Source of the DNA: Sphingomonas faeni
GTDB lineage: Bacteria > Pseudomonadota > Alphaproteobacteria > Sphingomonadales > Sphingomonadaceae
Length of the DNA stretch: 48,225 nucleotides
Reading direction: 5' to 3'
NCBI RefSeq assembly: GCF_024273235.1
Contig: NZ_JANBVH010000035.1
Span: 1-48,225, forward strand
Position numbers and translations under genes: made by a program
In this document: piece after piece, positions 1-8,652 of the stretch
Numbering within the stretch: the stretch's first letter is position 1
How the letters are laid out: each line of letters opens with the position of its first letter
The notes under the pieces: model-generated
The model's database searches: none
What the model saw: only the letters and a program-made list of their open reading frames with translations
Told to the model about the DNA's origin: nothing

Positions 1-2369
1 TTGTTGCGGAAGCGCGTGTTCGTGTAGGTGTAGCCGAGGTTCACCGAATAATTCGGCGCCGGGAACAGCCCCGCCTCGAGTTCGAAGCCCTGCGAGATAA
101 CGCCGTATTTGACGTTGCCCGTGCAGGCGCCCGTCGTCGCGCTGGCATCGCGATCCGCACCGTTCAGGCTCGTATCGCAGGTGCTGATGTTCTGGACGAT
201 GAAGTTGGTGCCGTTGAAGGTGTTCAGCTGGAAGTTCTTGAACTCCTGGCGGAAGCCCGCGACGTTGAACGTGAAGTCCTTCGACGTGAACTTCAGGCCG
301 AGTTCGTACGCGTTCACCGTCTCGGGATCGAAGCGCAGATTGGCGACGCTGGCGTTGGTCGGCGACGAGAAGACGTTCGCGGTCAGATCCGACCGGTCGA
401 GGTTGTAGCCACCTGCCTTGTAGCCGCGCGAGAAGGACGCATACAGCAGCGTGTCGGTACGCGGCTTGTACGAGATCACGCCGGTTCCGGTGAACTCGCC
501 TTCCTTGAAACTGTCGTTCAGGTCGAGGCCGTTCAGTGCGGAGGTCGAGTTGCCCGTGCAGGTGAGCGTGATGATACCACCGACCAGCGTCTTGAGCGCG
601 GCCGGGACCGCGGCACTGGCCAGCAATGGGCTGAGATTGGCCTGCTGAGCCGGGCAGACCGTGTTGTTGTTGTTGAAATCGGCGTGGAAATCCTTCGCCT
701 CGCGCGTGTAGCGCAGGCCGCCGGTGATCGAGAGCTTGTCGGTCAGCTTGAAGATGTTGTGCGTGAAGAACGCGTAGTTCTCGCTGTCCTGATAATAGGT
801 CGAGCGCTGATCACCCAGATTGTTGAGCGTGCTGAGGCGATCGAGACCGGCGAGGATCGTGGGTCCGAGAGCACCGAACGATGCGCCGAGCGCCTGCCGC
901 CCGTTCGCGCCGCCCAGCGCAGCCTGCGGAGTCGTGCTCAGGCAGCCCGGGTTGTTCGGGTTGCGCAATGCCGCCAGCGGATTGGCCGTCGCGACGATGC
1001 GGCACGCGGCAAATGCACCATATTGCGTGCCGAACTTGAGATTGTCGGCAACGACCAGGTCTTCCTTCGAGTAATAACCGCCGATCAGCCAGTTCAATCG
1101 GTCGTTGAACAGTGAGCCGTTCAGGCGGACTTCCTGGCTGAAGGTGTGAAACTGGCGATAGCTGTTACCGTCGTCCGCACGATAGCCGATGTCGAGATTG
1201 CCGTAATCGATGTCGGCTGCACCGCCCGATTTGTATTCCCGGTATGCCGTGATCGAGGTGAGCGACGCCCCGCCGAGATTGACGTCGATCTGGCCCGAGC
1301 CACCGTAATCGGTGGTGACGTTCGAATAGGCCCGGCCGGGCGAGTTGGCGATGCGGCGGTTATACGGATCGCCCGCGCTGGGGAACACCGCGCCCATGCT
1401 CTGCATGACCTGGACGATGCGGTTGCCCGACGGGTTGATCGCGAAATCGCCGGCGACGCCGGGGGTCGGATCGATCTTTTCCTGCGTGTTGATATAGACC
1501 GCGCCGCAGCATTTCTCGTCGCGGTGCGTGTAGTCGCCGATCAGCCGGACGGTGACGTCCGACGATGGCTCGAACAGCAACTGGCCGCGGACGAAATAGC
1601 GATTGCGGTCGTTATAGTCCGTGTCGTTGATGACGTCGTAATAATAGCCGTCGCGCTTGCCGAACACGCCGTCGAGGCGGAAGGCCAGCTTGTCCTTGAT
1701 GATCGGACCGGTCAGGGCGCCGGCGATGCGGACGTTGTTATAGTTGCCGTACGTCGCCTCGGCATAGCCGCCGAAGTCATAGGAAGGCAGCTTTGTCAGG
1801 ATGTTGATCGAGCCAGCGGTGGCGTTACGGCCCGACAGCGTGCCCTGCGGTCCGCGCAGAACCTCGATACGGTCGACTTCGCCGAGGTCGTTCAGGCCCG
1901 AGCCCGTGCGGCTGCGATAGACCCCGTCGATGAACACCGCGACCGAGCTTTCGAGGCCGGGATTGTCGCCGACCGTACCGATGCCGCGGACGCGGGCGGA
2001 GGCGTTGGCTTCGCTGCCGGTCGACGAGATCAGCAGCGAGGGGACGAGCTGCGTGGCCTGGCGGATGTCGTTGGCGCCGGTGTTCTCGAGCGCGGCCGAG
2101 CCGACCGCGGAGACGGCGATCGGGACGTTCGACAGGCGCTCTGAACGGCGAGTCGCGGTGATGACGATGTCGCTTGCATTGCCGCCCGTATCGGCCTGCG
2201 GCGCCACCGGGGGCTGACCGGCATCGACCGATCCCGCGGCGGTGCCGGACGTCGTCGTCGCGGTCTGCGCCTCGGGCTGGGTGGTTGGCACGTCCTGCGC
2301 GAATGCCGGGGTGACGAGCGCCGTGGTCGCGGCGGCGGACAACAGATATGCGATCATACGCATCGGCAT
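1..2369 (-). CDS. TonB-dependent outer-membrane receptor (partial, C-terminus beyond window)
   Basis: About 789 codons are visible, reading leftwards off the window edge; the last strands of the barrel are missing. The N-terminus has a signal peptide ending near AFAQ, a Thr/Ala/Pro-rich linker, a TonB-box-like stretch DIVITATRR, and a plug domain with the hallmark VDRIEVLRGPQGTLSGRNA. This is followed by NATAGSINILTKLP and a long stretch of alternating beta-strand character. Such receptors import siderophores, cobalamin or, often in sphingomonads, sugars and aromatic compounds, using TonB/ExbBD energy. The substrate cannot be told from the sequence. The start is ATG at 2369 or, two codons later, ATG at 2363; AGGAG lies about 3 or 9 bases upstream respectively, so 2363 has the better spacing. 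No partner transporter is in view. Two inverted repeats just upstream may be operators. Confidence 0.93.
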   Translation of the reverse strand, partial: MPMRMIAYLLSAAATTALVTPAFAQDVPTTQPEAQTATTTSGTAAGSVDAGQPPVAPQADTGGNASDIVITATRRSERLSNVPIAVSAVGSAALENTGANDIRQATQLVPSLLISSTGSEANASARVRGIGTVGDNPGLESSVAVFIDGVYRSRTGSGLNDLGEVDRIEVLRGPQGTLSGRNATAGSINILTKLPSYDFGGYAEATYGNYNNVRIAGALTGPIIKDKLAFRLDGVFGKRDGYYYDVINDTDYNDRNRYFVRGQLLFEPSSDVTVRLIGDYTHRDEKCCGAVYINTQEKIDPTPGVAGDFAINPSGNRIVQVMQSMGAVFPSAGDPYNRRIANSPGRAYSNVTTDYGGSGQIDVNLGGASLTSITAYREYKSGGAADIDYGNLDIGYRADDGNSYRQFHTFSQEVRLNGSLFNDRLNWLIGGYYSKEDLVVADNLKFGTQYGAFAACRIVATANPLAALRNPNNPGCLSTTPQAALGGANGRQALGASFGALGPTILAGLDRLSTLNNLGDQRSTYYQDSENYAFFTHNIFKLTDKLSITGGLRYTREAKDFHADFNNNNTVCPAQQANLSPLLASAAVPAALKTLVGGIITLTCTGNSTSALNGLDLNDSFKEGEFTGTGVISYKPRTDTLLYASFSRGYKAGGYNLDRSDLTANVFSSPTNASVANLRFDPETVNAYELGLKFTSKDFTFNVAGFRQEFKNFQLNTFNGTNFIVQNISTCDTSLNGADRDASATTGACTGNVKYGVISQGFELEAGLFPAPNYSVNLGYTYTNTRFRN

Positions 2370-2381
2370 TCTCTCCTGAGT

Positions 2382-2399
2382 GTTCGAATGTTTTCGAAC
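2382..2399. promoter_or_regulatory. Inverted repeat upstream of the TonB receptor, possible operator
   Basis: GTTCGAA and TTCGAAC form a perfect 7-base inverted repeat around the 4-base spacer TGTT, 13 bases before the receptor start. Its position in the leader suits a dimeric repressor site or a small mRNA hairpin. The cognate regulator is not in the window. Confidence 0.4.
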
Positions 2400-2448
2400 T
2401 TATGGTTTGGACGATAGGTAGAGGCACTCCTACGTGAACGTCTAGCAA

Positions 2449-2464
2449 TTTCCGCATACGGAAA
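2449..2464. promoter_or_regulatory. Second inverted repeat upstream of the TonB receptor
   Basis: TTTCCG-CATA-CGGAAA is a perfect 6-base inverted repeat with a 4-base spacer, about 80 bases before the receptor start. It could be an operator at or near the promoter. I could not pick a convincing -35/-10 pair next to it. Confidence 0.3.
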
Positions 2465-2620
2465 GAGATTTTTGAATGTTATGTCTCAAAAACGCCACAC
2501 AGTGACAGCGACCAAACCCTAGTTTCAAATCGCAACCGTTTGGGGTGAGGTCGGAAGGTAACCGGGGCGGCGATAGAGACGGCCTTCAGTTCCGCGGCGA
2601 TCGCATGTGCCCCTTCTGCT

Positions 2621-2731
2621 TGCCCCTCCCTGAAAGGGAGGGGTTGGGGGTGGGTCGGCTTCCGCATTACCGACGTTGCGCCCCAAACAGGCCGACCCAC
2701 CCCCTACCCCTCCCTTTCAGGGAGGGGCAAG
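2621..2731. repeat. Palindromic repeat, family B (copy 1)
   Basis: The left end has a hairpin of CCCCTCCC and GGGAGGGG around TGAAA, followed by GTTGGGGGTGGGTCGG. The right end carries the same block inverted, with a variable spacer between. Other copies are at 10801, 45568 and 46662. It lies between the receptor and infC genes. The stretch 2465-2620 next to it holds no feature I can name. Confidence 0.85.
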
Positions 2732-2760
2732 AAGTGGACGCACCTGTTCGTTGGGCACTC

Positions 2761-2794
2761 CGCAAGCCGCAAGCCGCAAGCCGCAAGCCGCAGG
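2761..2794. repeat. Tandem heptamer repeat
   Basis: The unit CGCAAGC is repeated head to tail about 4.7 times. This is probably a slippage product; no gene covers it. Confidence 0.8.
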
Positions 2795-2827
2795 GGCCGA
2801 TAACCCGAATGCGCCGCCCCCGCGCAC

Positions 2828-2867
2828 AAAAAAAGGCTGGCCAGCCCCTCGGGACCGACCAGCCTTT
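2828..2867 (-). terminator. Rho-independent terminator of thrS-infC
   Basis: Read on the minus strand, a 9-bp stem (AAAGGCTGG with CCAGCCTTT) encloses a GC-rich loop and is followed by a run of seven T. It lies about 37 bases after the infC stop codon. Confidence 0.85.
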
Positions 2868-2903
2868 CAACTTCCAATCGCTGCGGCCGAAGCCGTTGCG
2901 AAA

Positions 2904-3449
2904 TTACTTCGGTGCGAGCACCATCAGCATCTGACGGCCTTCCATGCGCGGATACGCCTCGATCTTGGCGATCTCCGCGACGTCGTCCTGGACACGCTTC
3001 AACAAGTTCATGCCGAGCTGGCCGTGGCTGAGTTCGCGACCGCGGAAGCGCAGCGTGATCTTGACCTTGTCGCCCTCGCCGATGAAGTCGTTCACCTTCT
3101 TCATCTTCGTGTCGTAGTCATGGTCGTCGATGTTCGGACGCATTTTGATCTCCTTGATCTCCTGCGTCTTCTGCGACTTGCGCGCGAGGTTCGCCTTCTT
3201 CTGCGCCTCGTACTTGAACTTGCCGACATCGAGGAACTTGGCGACGGGCGGATCGGCGTTAGGCGACACTTCGACCAAGTCGAGGCCGTGCTCGGCTGCC
3301 TGCTCGATCGCTTCGCGCGTGTACATCACGCCCAGATTCTCGCCCTCGTGATCGATCACGCGGACTTTCTGGCTCTGGATGAATTCGTTGAATCGCGGAC
3401 CGTTCATCGCGGGCGTCTGCATCGGCCGGCGTATCGTGGGAGGACGTAT
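2904..3449 (-). CDS. infC: Translation initiation factor IF-3
   Basis: IF-3 binds the 30S subunit, prevents early joining of 50S and checks the start codon and initiator tRNA. The 181-residue product has the N-terminal domain (NEFIQSQKVRVIDHEGENLG), the lysine-rich linker helix, and a C-terminal domain with KVKITLRFRGRELSHGQLG. An open frame continues up to a TTG at 3476, but that TTG has no ribosome binding site and its frame runs through an AGGAG at 3458-3462. The codon eight bases after that AGGAG is ATA at 3447-3449, giving a start MRPPTIRRPMQTP. Rare AUU/AUC/AUA starts are a known device by which IF-3 represses its own synthesis, so I prefer ATA. Downstream in-frame alternatives include a second ATA at 3434 and ATG at 3422. 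It is transcribed after thrS. Confidence 0.95.
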   Translation of the reverse strand: MRPPTIRRPMQTPAMNGPRFNEFIQSQKVRVIDHEGENLGVMYTREAIEQAAEHGLDLVEVSPNADPPVAKFLDVGKFKYEAQKKANLARKSQKTQEIKEIKMRPNIDDHDYDTKMKKVNDFIGEGDKVKITLRFRGRELSHGQLGMNLLKRVQDDVAEIAKIEAYPRMEGRQMLMVLAPK

Positions 3450-3541
3450 GGGGGTTGCTCCTGAAGTTTCTGACAATATTTGGGCCGGCCTATAGCGTAG
3501 AAACGCGCGCCCGAACAGATGGGGAATAGCCGGCCCTTAGT

Positions 3542-5533
3542 TCACATATCGGGTGCGCGCGCCTCGATCGCAACCCGTGCAGTCGCATCGCCGAGCGCCA
3601 TCAGCTCCTGGCCCTGGCTACCGAGACGACGAATAGCGACGGTGCCCTCGTCCGCCTCGCGCTTGCCGACCACGAACAGCAGCGGCACCTTCGCCAGCGA
3701 ATGCTCGCGCACCTTGTAGTTGATCTTCTCGTTGCGCAGGTCGGTCTCGACACGGATCCCGGCCTTGCGCAAGGTCGCGGCGACCTGATGCGCATAGTCG
3801 TCGGCGTCGGATACAATCGTCGCGACGACCACCTGCACCGGCGCGAGCCAGAGCGGGAAGCGCCCGGCATGATGCTCGATCAGGATGCCGATGAAGCGCT
3901 CGAACGTGCCCAGGATCGCACGGTGGAGCATCACCGGACGGTGCCGCTCGCCGTCCGCGCCGACATAGGACGCGTCGAGTCGCTCGGGCAGCACGCGGTC
4001 CGACTGGATCGTGCCGACCTGCCAAGTCCGACCGATCGCGTCGGTCAAATGGAATTCGAGCTTCGGCGCGTAAAACGCCCCCTCGCCCGGCAGTTCCTCG
4101 AAATTCGCCTTGATCGTGTCGCTCAGACCCGACTGCATCACCGCCTCGCGCAACTCCGCCTCGGCCTTGTCCCACATCGCATCGTCGCCGAACCGCTTCT
4201 CGGGGCGCAGCGCGAGCTTCACCGCATACTCCTCGAAGCCGAGGTCCTTGTAGACGCTGTCGAGCAGCTCGCAGAATTTCCGGACTTCCTCGACCAGCTG
4301 GTCCTCGCGGACGAAGATGTGCGCGTCGTCCTGCGTGAACTGGCGGACGCGCATGATGCCGTGCAGCGCGCCGTGCGGCTCGTTGCGATGGCAGCAACCG
4401 AACTCCGCCATCCGTATCGGCAGGTCGCGGTACGACTTGATCCCCTGCTTGAAGATCAGGACATGCGCCGGGCAGTTCATCGGCTTGAGCGCCATCAGGT
4501 CGCCTTCGCCCGACAACACCGCGCCCTCGTCCTCGACGTTCGGAATCTCGTCCGGCACCACGAACATGTTCTCGCGGTACTTGCCCCAATGGCCCGACTG
4601 CTCCCACTGCTTGGCGTCCATCAGCTGCGGGGTCTTCACCTCGGCGTAGTCGGCGGCATCGAGGCGGCGGCGCATATACGCCTCCATCTGGCGCCACAGC
4701 ACGAAGCCCTTGGGATGCCAGAACACCGAGCCCTGCGCTTCCGACTGAAGATGGAACAGGTCCATCTCCGCGCCGATCTTCCGGTGATCGCGCTTGGCGG
4801 CTTCCTCGAGGCGGAAGAGATGCTGGTCGAGCTGCTTCTTGTTGAGCCAGCCGGTGCCGTAGATGCGGCTCAGCATCGCGTTCTTCTGGTCGCCGCGCCA
4901 ATACGCGCCCGACACGCGCGTCAGCTTGAAGGCGGCGGGGTCGAGCTTGCCGGTCGAGGCCATGTGCGGCCCGCGGCACATGTCGAGCCACTCGCCCTGG
5001 CGGTAGATCGTCAGTTCCTCGCCCTCGGGCAGTTCGGCGGCCCATTCGGCCTTGAAGCTCTCGCCCTGCTGCGTCCAGCGGTCGATCAGCTGCTGGCGCG
5101 ACCAGACCTCGCGCTGGAACGGCTCGTTCCGGGCGATGATCGCGCGCATCTCGGCTTCGATCGCGGGCAGGTCCTCGTCGGTGAACGGGCGGTCCTTCGG
5201 CGCGAAGTCGTAATAGAAACCGTCGTCGGTGGCGGGACCGAAGGTGATCTGCGTGCCGGGGAAGAGGTGCTGGACCGCCTCCGCCATGACGTGGGCGAGA
5301 TCGTGGCGGACCAGTTCGAGCGCGTCCGCCTCGTCGCGCGCAGTCACGAGGGCAAGCTGCGTGTCCCCTTCGAACGGCCGGTTGAGATCGCGCACCTGCC
5401 CGTCGATCCGCGCGGCGAGGGCCGCCTTGGCTAGGCCGGGGCCGATCGCCGCGGCGACATCCGCGGGGGTAGTCCCGGGCGCAACCTCGCGGACGGAACC
5501 GTCGGGCAGCGTGATTCGGAACATGGCGGACAT
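3542..5533 (-). CDS. thrS: Threonyl-tRNA synthetase
   Basis: Class II synthetase that charges tRNA-Thr in the cytosol. The 663-residue protein has the usual order: N-terminal TGS domain (MFRITLPDGSVREVAPG), editing domain with HDLAHVMAEA and CRGPHM, a catalytic core with the zinc-binding cysteine in MALKPMNCPAHVLIFK, motif 2 (FGCCHRNEPHGALHGIMRVR), motif 3 (MLHRAILGTFERFIGILIE) and a C-terminal anticodon-binding domain. I chose ATG 5533 (MSAMFRITL); ATG 5524 is also possible. The frame stays open further upstream but lacks family similarity. infC follows 92 bases after the stop, the conserved thrS-infC order. rpmI and rplT do not follow here. A TATATA box near 5583-5589 (minus strand) could belong to the promoter, but I see no good -35. 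Confidence 0.98.
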   Translation of the reverse strand: MSAMFRITLPDGSVREVAPGTTPADVAAAIGPGLAKAALAARIDGQVRDLNRPFEGDTQLALVTARDEADALELVRHDLAHVMAEAVQHLFPGTQITFGPATDDGFYYDFAPKDRPFTDEDLPAIEAEMRAIIARNEPFQREVWSRQQLIDRWTQQGESFKAEWAAELPEGEELTIYRQGEWLDMCRGPHMASTGKLDPAAFKLTRVSGAYWRGDQKNAMLSRIYGTGWLNKKQLDQHLFRLEEAAKRDHRKIGAEMDLFHLQSEAQGSVFWHPKGFVLWRQMEAYMRRRLDAADYAEVKTPQLMDAKQWEQSGHWGKYRENMFVVPDEIPNVEDEGAVLSGEGDLMALKPMNCPAHVLIFKQGIKSYRDLPIRMAEFGCCHRNEPHGALHGIMRVRQFTQDDAHIFVREDQLVEEVRKFCELLDSVYKDLGFEEYAVKLALRPEKRFGDDAMWDKAEAELREAVMQSGLSDTIKANFEELPGEGAFYAPKLEFHLTDAIGRTWQVGTIQSDRVLPERLDASYVGADGERHRPVMLHRAILGTFERFIGILIEHHAGRFPLWLAPVQVVVATIVSDADDYAHQVAATLRKAGIRVETDLRNEKINYKVREHSLAKVPLLFVVGKREADEGTVAIRRLGSQGQELMALGDATARVAIEARAPDM

Positions 5534-5721
5534 GGGGGACTTTCTCGTGTTGGAAGAGCGCGGCTTATGCCGTCGCACGACCTATATAGGCAACCCGCTT
5601 CGCTGGAGCCATGATGTCTGGGTTCGGGCGGTTGTTAGGCAGTTGTTTGGCGTCGGTACTGTTACGCTGCTGCTGCCCGGCGCCTTACGCCTGCCAACTG
5701 CCACCGCCCTCCTCCTTTGCC

Positions 5722-5807
5722 CGTCATCCCAGCGAAAGCTGGGATCTCCCCATTCGGGTCGCAGCATCCGCCAACGGGGATACCCCAGCTTTCGCTGGGG
5801 TGACGGT
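5722..5807. repeat. Palindromic repeat, family C (copy 1)
   Basis: The left hairpin is GTCATCCCAGCGAAAGCTGGGAT; the right arm is its inverse, ending CAGCTTTCGCTGGGGTGACGG. Copies are at 24619 and 40537. It occupies the 331-base gap between thrS and the LD-carboxypeptidase gene; I see nothing else in that gap. Confidence 0.85.
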
Positions 5808-5864
5808 CGGGGTTGGGGGCGACTTGGGTTGGATCAGCCGGGAAGGTCGGGTTGGGTCGGCGCT

Positions 5865-6680
5865 TCAAACCACCCCGAACGGGACCACCCGGTTCGCCTG
5901 CGTATGCCCGATCTCTGCCCGCCCGAGATAGGGCACGCCCATGTCGCGGCTCCAGCGCACCATCATGTAGTCGAGCGTTTCGCCCCAGGGCGGGTCGTTC
6001 TCCTGTACCGCGGTGACCGCGCCGAGCCGCAACCCCGCAATCCCCTTCAACTGCGTGGCGTTGGCGACTTTGAACAGCATGCGGTCGATCGCGTACATCG
6101 GCTCGGACACTTCCTCGACGATCAGCACGTGATCGGTGAGGTCAGGCAACCACGGCGTGCCGATCAGCGAGGTCAGGATGCTGAGGTTGAGCGCCGCCGA
6201 GGGGCGCCCGTCGAGCCCCGGTTCGAGCCCGGTCCGATCTTGGCGTACCATCCAGCCGAGCGACCGCGCGACCGTCGCCTCGCCGTCGTGGCGGTTGATG
6301 TCGCTGACCATCGGCCCGTGCACCGCCCGCCCGATCCGCCGTGCATACAGCGCACCGAGCAGGAAGCCGACGTCGGAATAGCCGAGATACGTCTTGTGGC
6401 GCGCGGCGCGGCCGAGTTCTGGCATGACCATCGCGAGGATGCGGTTCGAGCCATAGCCGCCGCGCAGGAACCAGATCGCATCGAACGCGGGATCGTTGGC
6501 GTATTCCAGGAACGCCGCCGCCCGCCGGAAGTCCGAGCCGGCGAAATGACCGTCGGTTTCCAGGCATTGCGGGTGGAAGACCAGCTCGACCTGCGGGAAC
6601 GCGGTCGCCGCGTAGGCGGTGATCTTGGCAATCGCCGCGGGATTGGTCCGGCTCGACGCGGCGAGCACACCGATGCGCAT
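5865..6680 (-). CDS. LD-carboxypeptidase (peptidase family S66)
   Basis: Cytosolic murein tetrapeptide carboxypeptidases remove the terminal D-Ala from recycled or precursor tetrapeptides. This 271-residue protein shows the S66 signatures: RGGYGSNRIL near residue 73, the nucleophile serine in LGYSDVG (Ser102), the SLIGTPW block, the acidic IVEEVSEP, and the C-terminal IGHTQANRVVPFG that should hold the catalytic His. The start ATG 6680 (MRIGVLAASSRTNP) matches the family N-terminus; the longer open frame runs back across the neighbouring gene and is not real. It diverges from the Mur ligase at 6733 with 52 bases between, so the two probably share a promoter region. Together they suggest peptidoglycan recycling. 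Confidence 0.9.
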   Translation of the reverse strand: MRIGVLAASSRTNPAAIAKITAYAATAFPQVELVFHPQCLETDGHFAGSDFRRAAAFLEYANDPAFDAIWFLRGGYGSNRILAMVMPELGRAARHKTYLGYSDVGFLLGALYARRIGRAVHGPMVSDINRHDGEATVARSLGWMVRQDRTGLEPGLDGRPSAALNLSILTSLIGTPWLPDLTDHVLIVEEVSEPMYAIDRMLFKVANATQLKGIAGLRLGAVTAVQENDPPWGETLDYMMVRWSRDMGVPYLGRAEIGHTQANRVVPFGVV

Positions 6681-6732
6681 TGTTCGTGTTCCCGACCTTG
6701 CCCCGTTACCAAACCGCCCATATCGCGAGCCC

Positions 6733-8142
6733 ATGGATATCAGCAAATCTTCATTCGGGCCCTGTTTCTTCGTCGGCATCGGTGGCTCGGGCATGATGCC
6801 GCTCGCGATGATCCTCGCGGGGCGCGGCGCGACCGTCGCCGGATCGGACCGCAACCTCGACCAGGGCCGCGTCCCCGCCAAGTTCGACGACCTTGCCGCC
6901 AAAGGCGTGGCGCTGTTTCCGCAGGACGGCAGCGGGATCATTTCGGCGGATCAGTTGGTGATTGCCTCCGCGGCGATTGAGGCGAGCGTGCCGGACATGA
7001 TCGCGGCGGACGCGCTTGGCTGCACCCGCTCGACGCGGGCGGCGATGCTGGCGTCGCTGTTCAACGACAGCCGGTTGCCGATCGGTGTTGCGGGGACGAG
7101 CGGCAAGTCGACCGTGACCGGCATGATCGGCTGGATCCTGCATGCCGTGGGACGCGATCCGACGGTGATGAACGGCGCGGTGATGAAGAACTTCGCCACG
7201 CCCGACGCGCCGTTCGCCAGCGCGTTGGTCGGCGAGGGCGAGGCGTTCGTCAGCGAGGTCGACGAAAGCGACGGATCGATCGCGGCCTATGCGCCGAAGA
7301 TCGCGGTGCTGAACAATGTCAGCCTCGATCACAAGTCGCTGGAGGAACTGCGCGTGCTGTTCGGTGACTTCGTCGCGAAGGCCGAGACGGCGGTGGTGAA
7401 TGCCAATGATCCCGACGCCATCGCACTCATCGCCCGCCTGCCGCGCGGGCAGGTGACGACGTTCGCGATCGATGCGTCGGCGGATCTGCGTGCCGAGAAC
7501 CTCAGGCCCGAGCCGTTTGCGATCCGCTTCGATCTGGTGTCGCGCGGCGTGCGGACGCCGGTAAAGCTGGCGGTGCCGGGGCGGCATAATGTGTCGAACG
7601 CGCTGGCCGCGATCGGGGCGGCGATGGCGGCGGATGTGTCGCTGGCCGATGCGGTGAAGGCGATCGCGGGGTTCACGGGTCTGCGCCGGCGGTTCGACCT
7701 CGTCGGCGAGGCGGGCGGGGTCGCGGTGATCGACGATTTCGGGCACAACCCGGACAAGATCGCGGCGACGCTCGACACGCTCCACGCGTTTCCCGGGCGG
7801 CTGCTCCTGATGTTCCAGCCGCACGGCTATGGCCCATTGAAGGTGATGGGGCGCGAACTGATCGCCACCTTCGTCGAGCGGATGGAGGAGGACGATGTGC
7901 TCGTCCTGCCCGACCCGGCCTATTATGGCGGGACGGTCACGCGGGAGGTCACCAGCGCCGATATTGTCGGCCAGATCGTCGCGGGTGGTCGCGATGCCCG
8001 GCATATCGCCGACCGCGCGGAAGCGGCTGCCGCGCTGGTGGCCGAGGCGCGGCCGGGCGACCGAATCGTCGTGATGGGCGCGCGGGACGACACGCTGAGC
8101 GTGCTGGCGGCGGGAATGGTCGACGCGCTGGCTGCTCGCTGA
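6733..8142 (+). CDS. Mur ligase family protein, MurC/Mpl-like
   Basis: ATP-dependent ligase that joins an amino acid or peptide to a UDP-MurNAc-type substrate. The 469-residue product has the three Mur domains: N-terminal Rossmann fold (FFVGIGGSGMMPLAMIL), central ATPase with the P-loop GTSGKSTVTG, EVDESDGSI and NNVSLDH, and a C-terminal domain with VPGRHNVSNALAAIGAA, RRRFDLVGE and IDDFGHNPDKI. The P-loop differs from the GTHGKT typical of MurC and Mpl. The neighbour on the other strand is an LD-carboxypeptidase, which makes tripeptides; Mpl attaches tripeptides to UDP-MurNAc. I therefore infer an Mpl-like recycling role rather than the essential MurC. ATG 6733 is chosen by family alignment. 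Confidence 0.85.
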   Translation: MDISKSSFGPCFFVGIGGSGMMPLAMILAGRGATVAGSDRNLDQGRVPAKFDDLAAKGVALFPQDGSGIISADQLVIASAAIEASVPDMIAADALGCTRSTRAAMLASLFNDSRLPIGVAGTSGKSTVTGMIGWILHAVGRDPTVMNGAVMKNFATPDAPFASALVGEGEAFVSEVDESDGSIAAYAPKIAVLNNVSLDHKSLEELRVLFGDFVAKAETAVVNANDPDAIALIARLPRGQVTTFAIDASADLRAENLRPEPFAIRFDLVSRGVRTPVKLAVPGRHNVSNALAAIGAAMAADVSLADAVKAIAGFTGLRRRFDLVGEAGGVAVIDDFGHNPDKIAATLDTLHAFPGRLLLMFQPHGYGPLKVMGRELIATFVERMEEDDVLVLPDPAYYGGTVTREVTSADIVGQIVAGGRDARHIADRAEAAAALVAEARPGDRIVVMGARDDTLSVLAAGMVDALAAR

Positions 8143-8167
8143 TAGGATGCGCGGCAGGAGACTGCCG

Positions 8168-8422
8168 ATGTTCCGCCGCCTGTTCCTCGATCACCCCGCC
8201 ACCGTCGGCGAAAGCTATGCCGAGCATTTCGGCGTCGCCAGCCGGTTCGGCGTGACGATGATCAAGGGCGGCCTCGGCGCGCTGGTCCATGCGTTCGTGC
8301 CGGCGTTGTGCAAGACCCGGGGGAGCGAGACGGTCGCCGAACTGCACCGCCAGATGGTCGAGAAGCGCGGCGCGGTCGCGGCCGACCAGACGCAGATGAA
8401 GACGGTCGAATTCATCATCTGA
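8168..8422 (+). CDS. Small conserved protein, DUF6356-like
   Basis: 84 residues, starting MFRRLFLDHPATVGESYAEH, with a short hydrophobic centre and no known catalytic motif. The pattern of HP..VGESY..H....FG and a middle helix rich in Gly/Ala resembles the small DUF6356 family of alphaproteobacteria, of unknown function; this is from memory of the family. The start ATG 8168 has a strong AGGAG seven bases upstream. It follows the Mur ligase by 25 bases and may be co-transcribed with it. Confidence 0.75.
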   Translation: MFRRLFLDHPATVGESYAEHFGVASRFGVTMIKGGLGALVHAFVPALCKTRGSETVAELHRQMVEKRGAVAADQTQMKTVEFII

Positions 8423-8446
8423 CACGCGGCGCGCGGTCATTCCCTC

Positions 8447-8574
8447 GATCCTCCCCCGCCAGGGGGAGGTGGCTGGCGCTTGCCAGACGAAGGAGGAGGC
8501 TGGCGCCAACCTCGGTTCCATGTCCTCCCCCTCCGTCACCTGCGGTGCCACCTCCCCCTGGCGGGAGAGGATCG
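8447..8574. repeat. Palindromic repeat, family D (copy 1)
   Basis: The left end reads GATCCTCCCCCGCCAGGGGG then AGGTGGCTGGCGCTTGCCAG; the right end is its inverse, ending CCACCTCCCCCTGGCGGG and AGGATCG. The other copy is at 37578, in front of hrpB. Confidence 0.85.
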
Positions 8575-8652
8575 AGATCGCCTGTAAAGCGTCATTGACT
8601 CTTCGCCCATCCAGTGACAAGCTTCCTTTACCGATTCGAAAGGACGCTTTCT

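Noticed and set aside
1146..2144. 332-codon open frame on the plus strand inside the TonB receptor region
   Set aside because: It is antisense to the receptor frame, which shows clear plug-domain motifs; long antisense frames are expected in DNA of this GC content.
3701..5434. 577-codon open frame opposite thrS
   Set aside because: Antisense to a complete synthetase; the composition is rich in Arg/Ala/His and matches no family.
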